Shown piece after piece: positions 62,850-64,000 of a DNA stretch of 64,000 nt. A model generated the notes under the pieces. It saw nothing but the letters and a program-made list of their open reading frames with translations, had not been told where the DNA came from and searched no databases. The first letter of the stretch is position 1. Each line of letters starts with the position of its first letter. The position numbers and the translations under genes were made by a program. Source of the stretch: Clostridiales bacterium (GTDB lineage Bacteria > Bacillota > Clostridia > Peptostreptococcales > Acidaminobacteraceae); assembly GCA_016342415.1 (NCBI GenBank), contig JAEIOD010000002.1:62001-126000 (forward strand). Direction: 5' to 3'.

Positions 62850-62880
62850 AAAAAGAACCCCTAAGAAAACTTAGGAGTTC
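62850..62880 (-). terminator. terminator after the second sugar-binding protein gene
   Basis: GAAC-CCTAAG with CTTAGG-GTTC (10 bp, one bulge each side), followed by TTTTT on the minus strand. It is about 150 bp after the stop at 63029 and before the reductase promoter. Confidence 0.75.
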
Positions 62881-63028
62881 TAATATTTCTACACGTCATG
62901 GAGGAGTCGCGTCCCCAAACGAACAGAATCAAAATATTCATCTGTAACTTCTTTAATATGATACAGCAACTATTACTTTATAACATCCTTTAATACACAT
63001 CACTTGCTATTATAAAAGGCATATCAAT

Positions 63029-64000
63029 TTAATAATTCAACATCATAGCGTCAAATGCTGCTTTTATTTCTGCATAAGCTTCCTCAACAGACTTAGGTTT
63101 TACAGCACTCCAAGATAAAGCTGAGTTTTCCCATGTTCCCCAAACAGAACCCCACTCACTAAATAACGGTCTATTGGGTGCTGCTTCATATGATTCAAGT
63201 ACTGCCGCTACAATCTTTTTATCCGTTTCCGATAAATCCGAGTCAGCATACGTCTCTGCTGATACATGCTCAAGGATTTTTCCTGTTTTCTTAAATAAAT
63301 CTACAGCATATTCAGGGTTCACAATTTCTTCAATCATTGCAGAGGCCAAAGTCATTTGATCAGGATTTTCTTCAATTCTTGCATTCAAAGCAAGTCCCCA
63401 ACCGCTTTTCCAGTGTGTTAGTGGATTACCATTAATTGTTACTTGTGTAATAGGAAGAATCTCTAAATCCTCACCATTTCCAGCTTTCTCAGAAAGAGCG
63501 GCTGTACCCCATGGTCCATCAAGTCTAAGAGCATTTGTACCACCAGTAGCAAAAGCGCTATCCATGTATCCCCAAGTTGCATTTAGATCCCACACATCCG
63601 ATCCTAACTCATCATGAGCTTTCCAATAACTATATAAAGCCATTAAAGCAACTTGTTTCTCAGTACGAAGATCAGCCCATTCAGCGGTTAAATCAGAATA
63701 AAAACCCTCTTCATTTTTACCTAATAGTTCAATTTGCGCAGAATTAGTCAAAGCAATACCAAACCAAGCATTAAATGCCGGAATTAACATATCTTCAGGT
63801 CCCAATTCAGTAAACTCAATTGGCTGTGATAAATCCAATCCGATTGCATCAGCATTGGCTGTATTGGCAAATATAATTAACGTTTCAATATTCATTGGAA
63901 ATGCTAAATAATCACCATCAACTCTCAAATTACCACCCAACCCAGCATCATAGTTTCCGAAACCACCAACTGATTCAGCAATTTTCTTCGCATCAATTGA
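63029..64000 (-). CDS. second sugar-binding protein (MalE type), 5' end outside window
   Basis: 323 residues are visible and the frame stays open to the window end, so the N-terminus with signal peptide lies beyond base 64000. The protein is a close relative of the 58457 gene: aligned by eye most positions agree, with shared phrases MNIETLIIFAN, FNAWFG, WGYMDSAF, LEILP/LAILP-like segments and the C-terminal AEIKAAFDAMM. The visible portion begins in the region equal to residue 130 of that protein. The reductase gene separates the two. Whether it has its own permeases cannot be seen; it ends with a terminator, so any partner genes would be upstream. Confidence 0.92.
   Translation of the reverse strand, partial: SIDAKKIAESVGGFGNYDAGLGGNLRVDGDYLAFPMNIETLIIFANTANADAIGLDLSQPIEFTELGPEDMLIPAFNAWFGIALTNSAQIELLGKNEEGFYSDLTAEWADLRTEKQVALMALYSYWKAHDELGSDVWDLNATWGYMDSAFATGGTNALRLDGPWGTAALSEKAGNGEDLEILPITQVTINGNPLTHWKSGWGLALNARIEENPDQMTLASAMIEEIVNPEYAVDLFKKTGKILEHVSAETYADSDLSETDKKIVAAVLESYEAAPNRPLFSEWGSVWGTWENSALSWSAVKPKSVEEAYAEIKAAFDAMMLNY

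Noticed and set aside
62881-63028. Second regulatory site around GGAGGAGTCGCGTCCCC downstream of the 63029 gene
   Set aside because: No clear dyad or promoter is formed; it lies in the 3' part of the transcript.

Overview
The window is AT-rich and densely packed. Its gene families point to an anaerobic member of the Bacillota, most likely class Clostridia: class III anaerobic ribonucleotide reductase (NrdD/NrdG), AddAB instead of RecBCD, EndoA/EndoAI beside alr and acpS, CsaB and TagA wall-polymer enzymes next to a DUF5693 membrane protein, a CheX phosphatase, T-box control of the ilv genes, strong GGAGG ribosome binding sites and many intrinsic terminators. The species cannot be named from sequence alone. 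Almost every gene is on the minus strand. The exceptions are a small plus-strand island (16301-18336), an EamA transporter (42381-43241) and a 66-residue protein (52829-53029). No rRNA, tRNA, CRISPR array, insertion sequence or prophage was seen.

Layout. 1-1045: Na/Pi cotransporter, cut by the window edge. 1247-4230: trmL, cheX, a DUF362 ferredoxin protein and uppP. 4218-11003: late cobalamin operon cobU-cobS-cobC-cbiA-cbiP-cbiB-cobD, with uppP and the DUF362 gene behind it. 11140-16112: a small membrane protein, a DUF2225 protein, a long FtsA-like protein, nth and an S1-domain protein. 16301-18336: three plus-strand membrane-protein genes of unknown function, the outer two being paralogues. 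18344-23401: ilvN-ilvC-ilvD-ilvB behind a 546-nt leader holding two T-box units. 23552-31105: AI-2E family transporter, split transketolase, tagA, csaB, DUF5693 protein and a secreted unknown. 31213-33344: acpS-alr-endoAI-endoA. 33982-35379: a biotin-dependent carboxyltransferase subunit. 35563-41613: nrdD-nrdG-tetR and a three-gene ABC-2 exporter. 41810-43241: cobO and an EamA transporter. 43229-43775: three tandem copies of a 183-191 bp unit. 43790-50603: addB-addA. 50667-52643: a MotA/ExbB-like and OmpA/MotB-like pair. 53059-53682: TPR lipoprotein. 53835-59818: maltose-type ABC importer. 60641-62662: CoA-disulfide reductase/rhodanese fusion. 63029-64000: a second, truncated sugar-binding protein.

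The regulatory DNA is the most interesting part. The ilv leader reads as two T-box domains in series, with specifiers ATC (Ile) and GTA (Val), the two end products of the genes it controls. Only the second has an obvious terminator. The 3' arm of the first antiterminator can instead pair (11 bp, one bulge) with the stem I base of the second, suggesting a coupled two-amino-acid sensor. The triplicated unit at 43229-43775 looks, on the minus strand, like three small-RNA genes in a row, each with a stem-loop, an unpaired run of seven C and an intrinsic terminator. Other sites read from the sequence are two NrdR boxes exactly 31 bp apart upstream of nrdD, a TetR-type palindrome upstream of the ABC exporter, a LacI-type palindrome and a cre-like site upstream of the sugar-binding protein gene, and a CsoR/CstR-type GC-rich dyad over the promoter start of the CoA-disulfide reductase gene.

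These are readings by eye. Functions are assigned from recognisable motifs, lengths and gene order. No database search or folding program was run.
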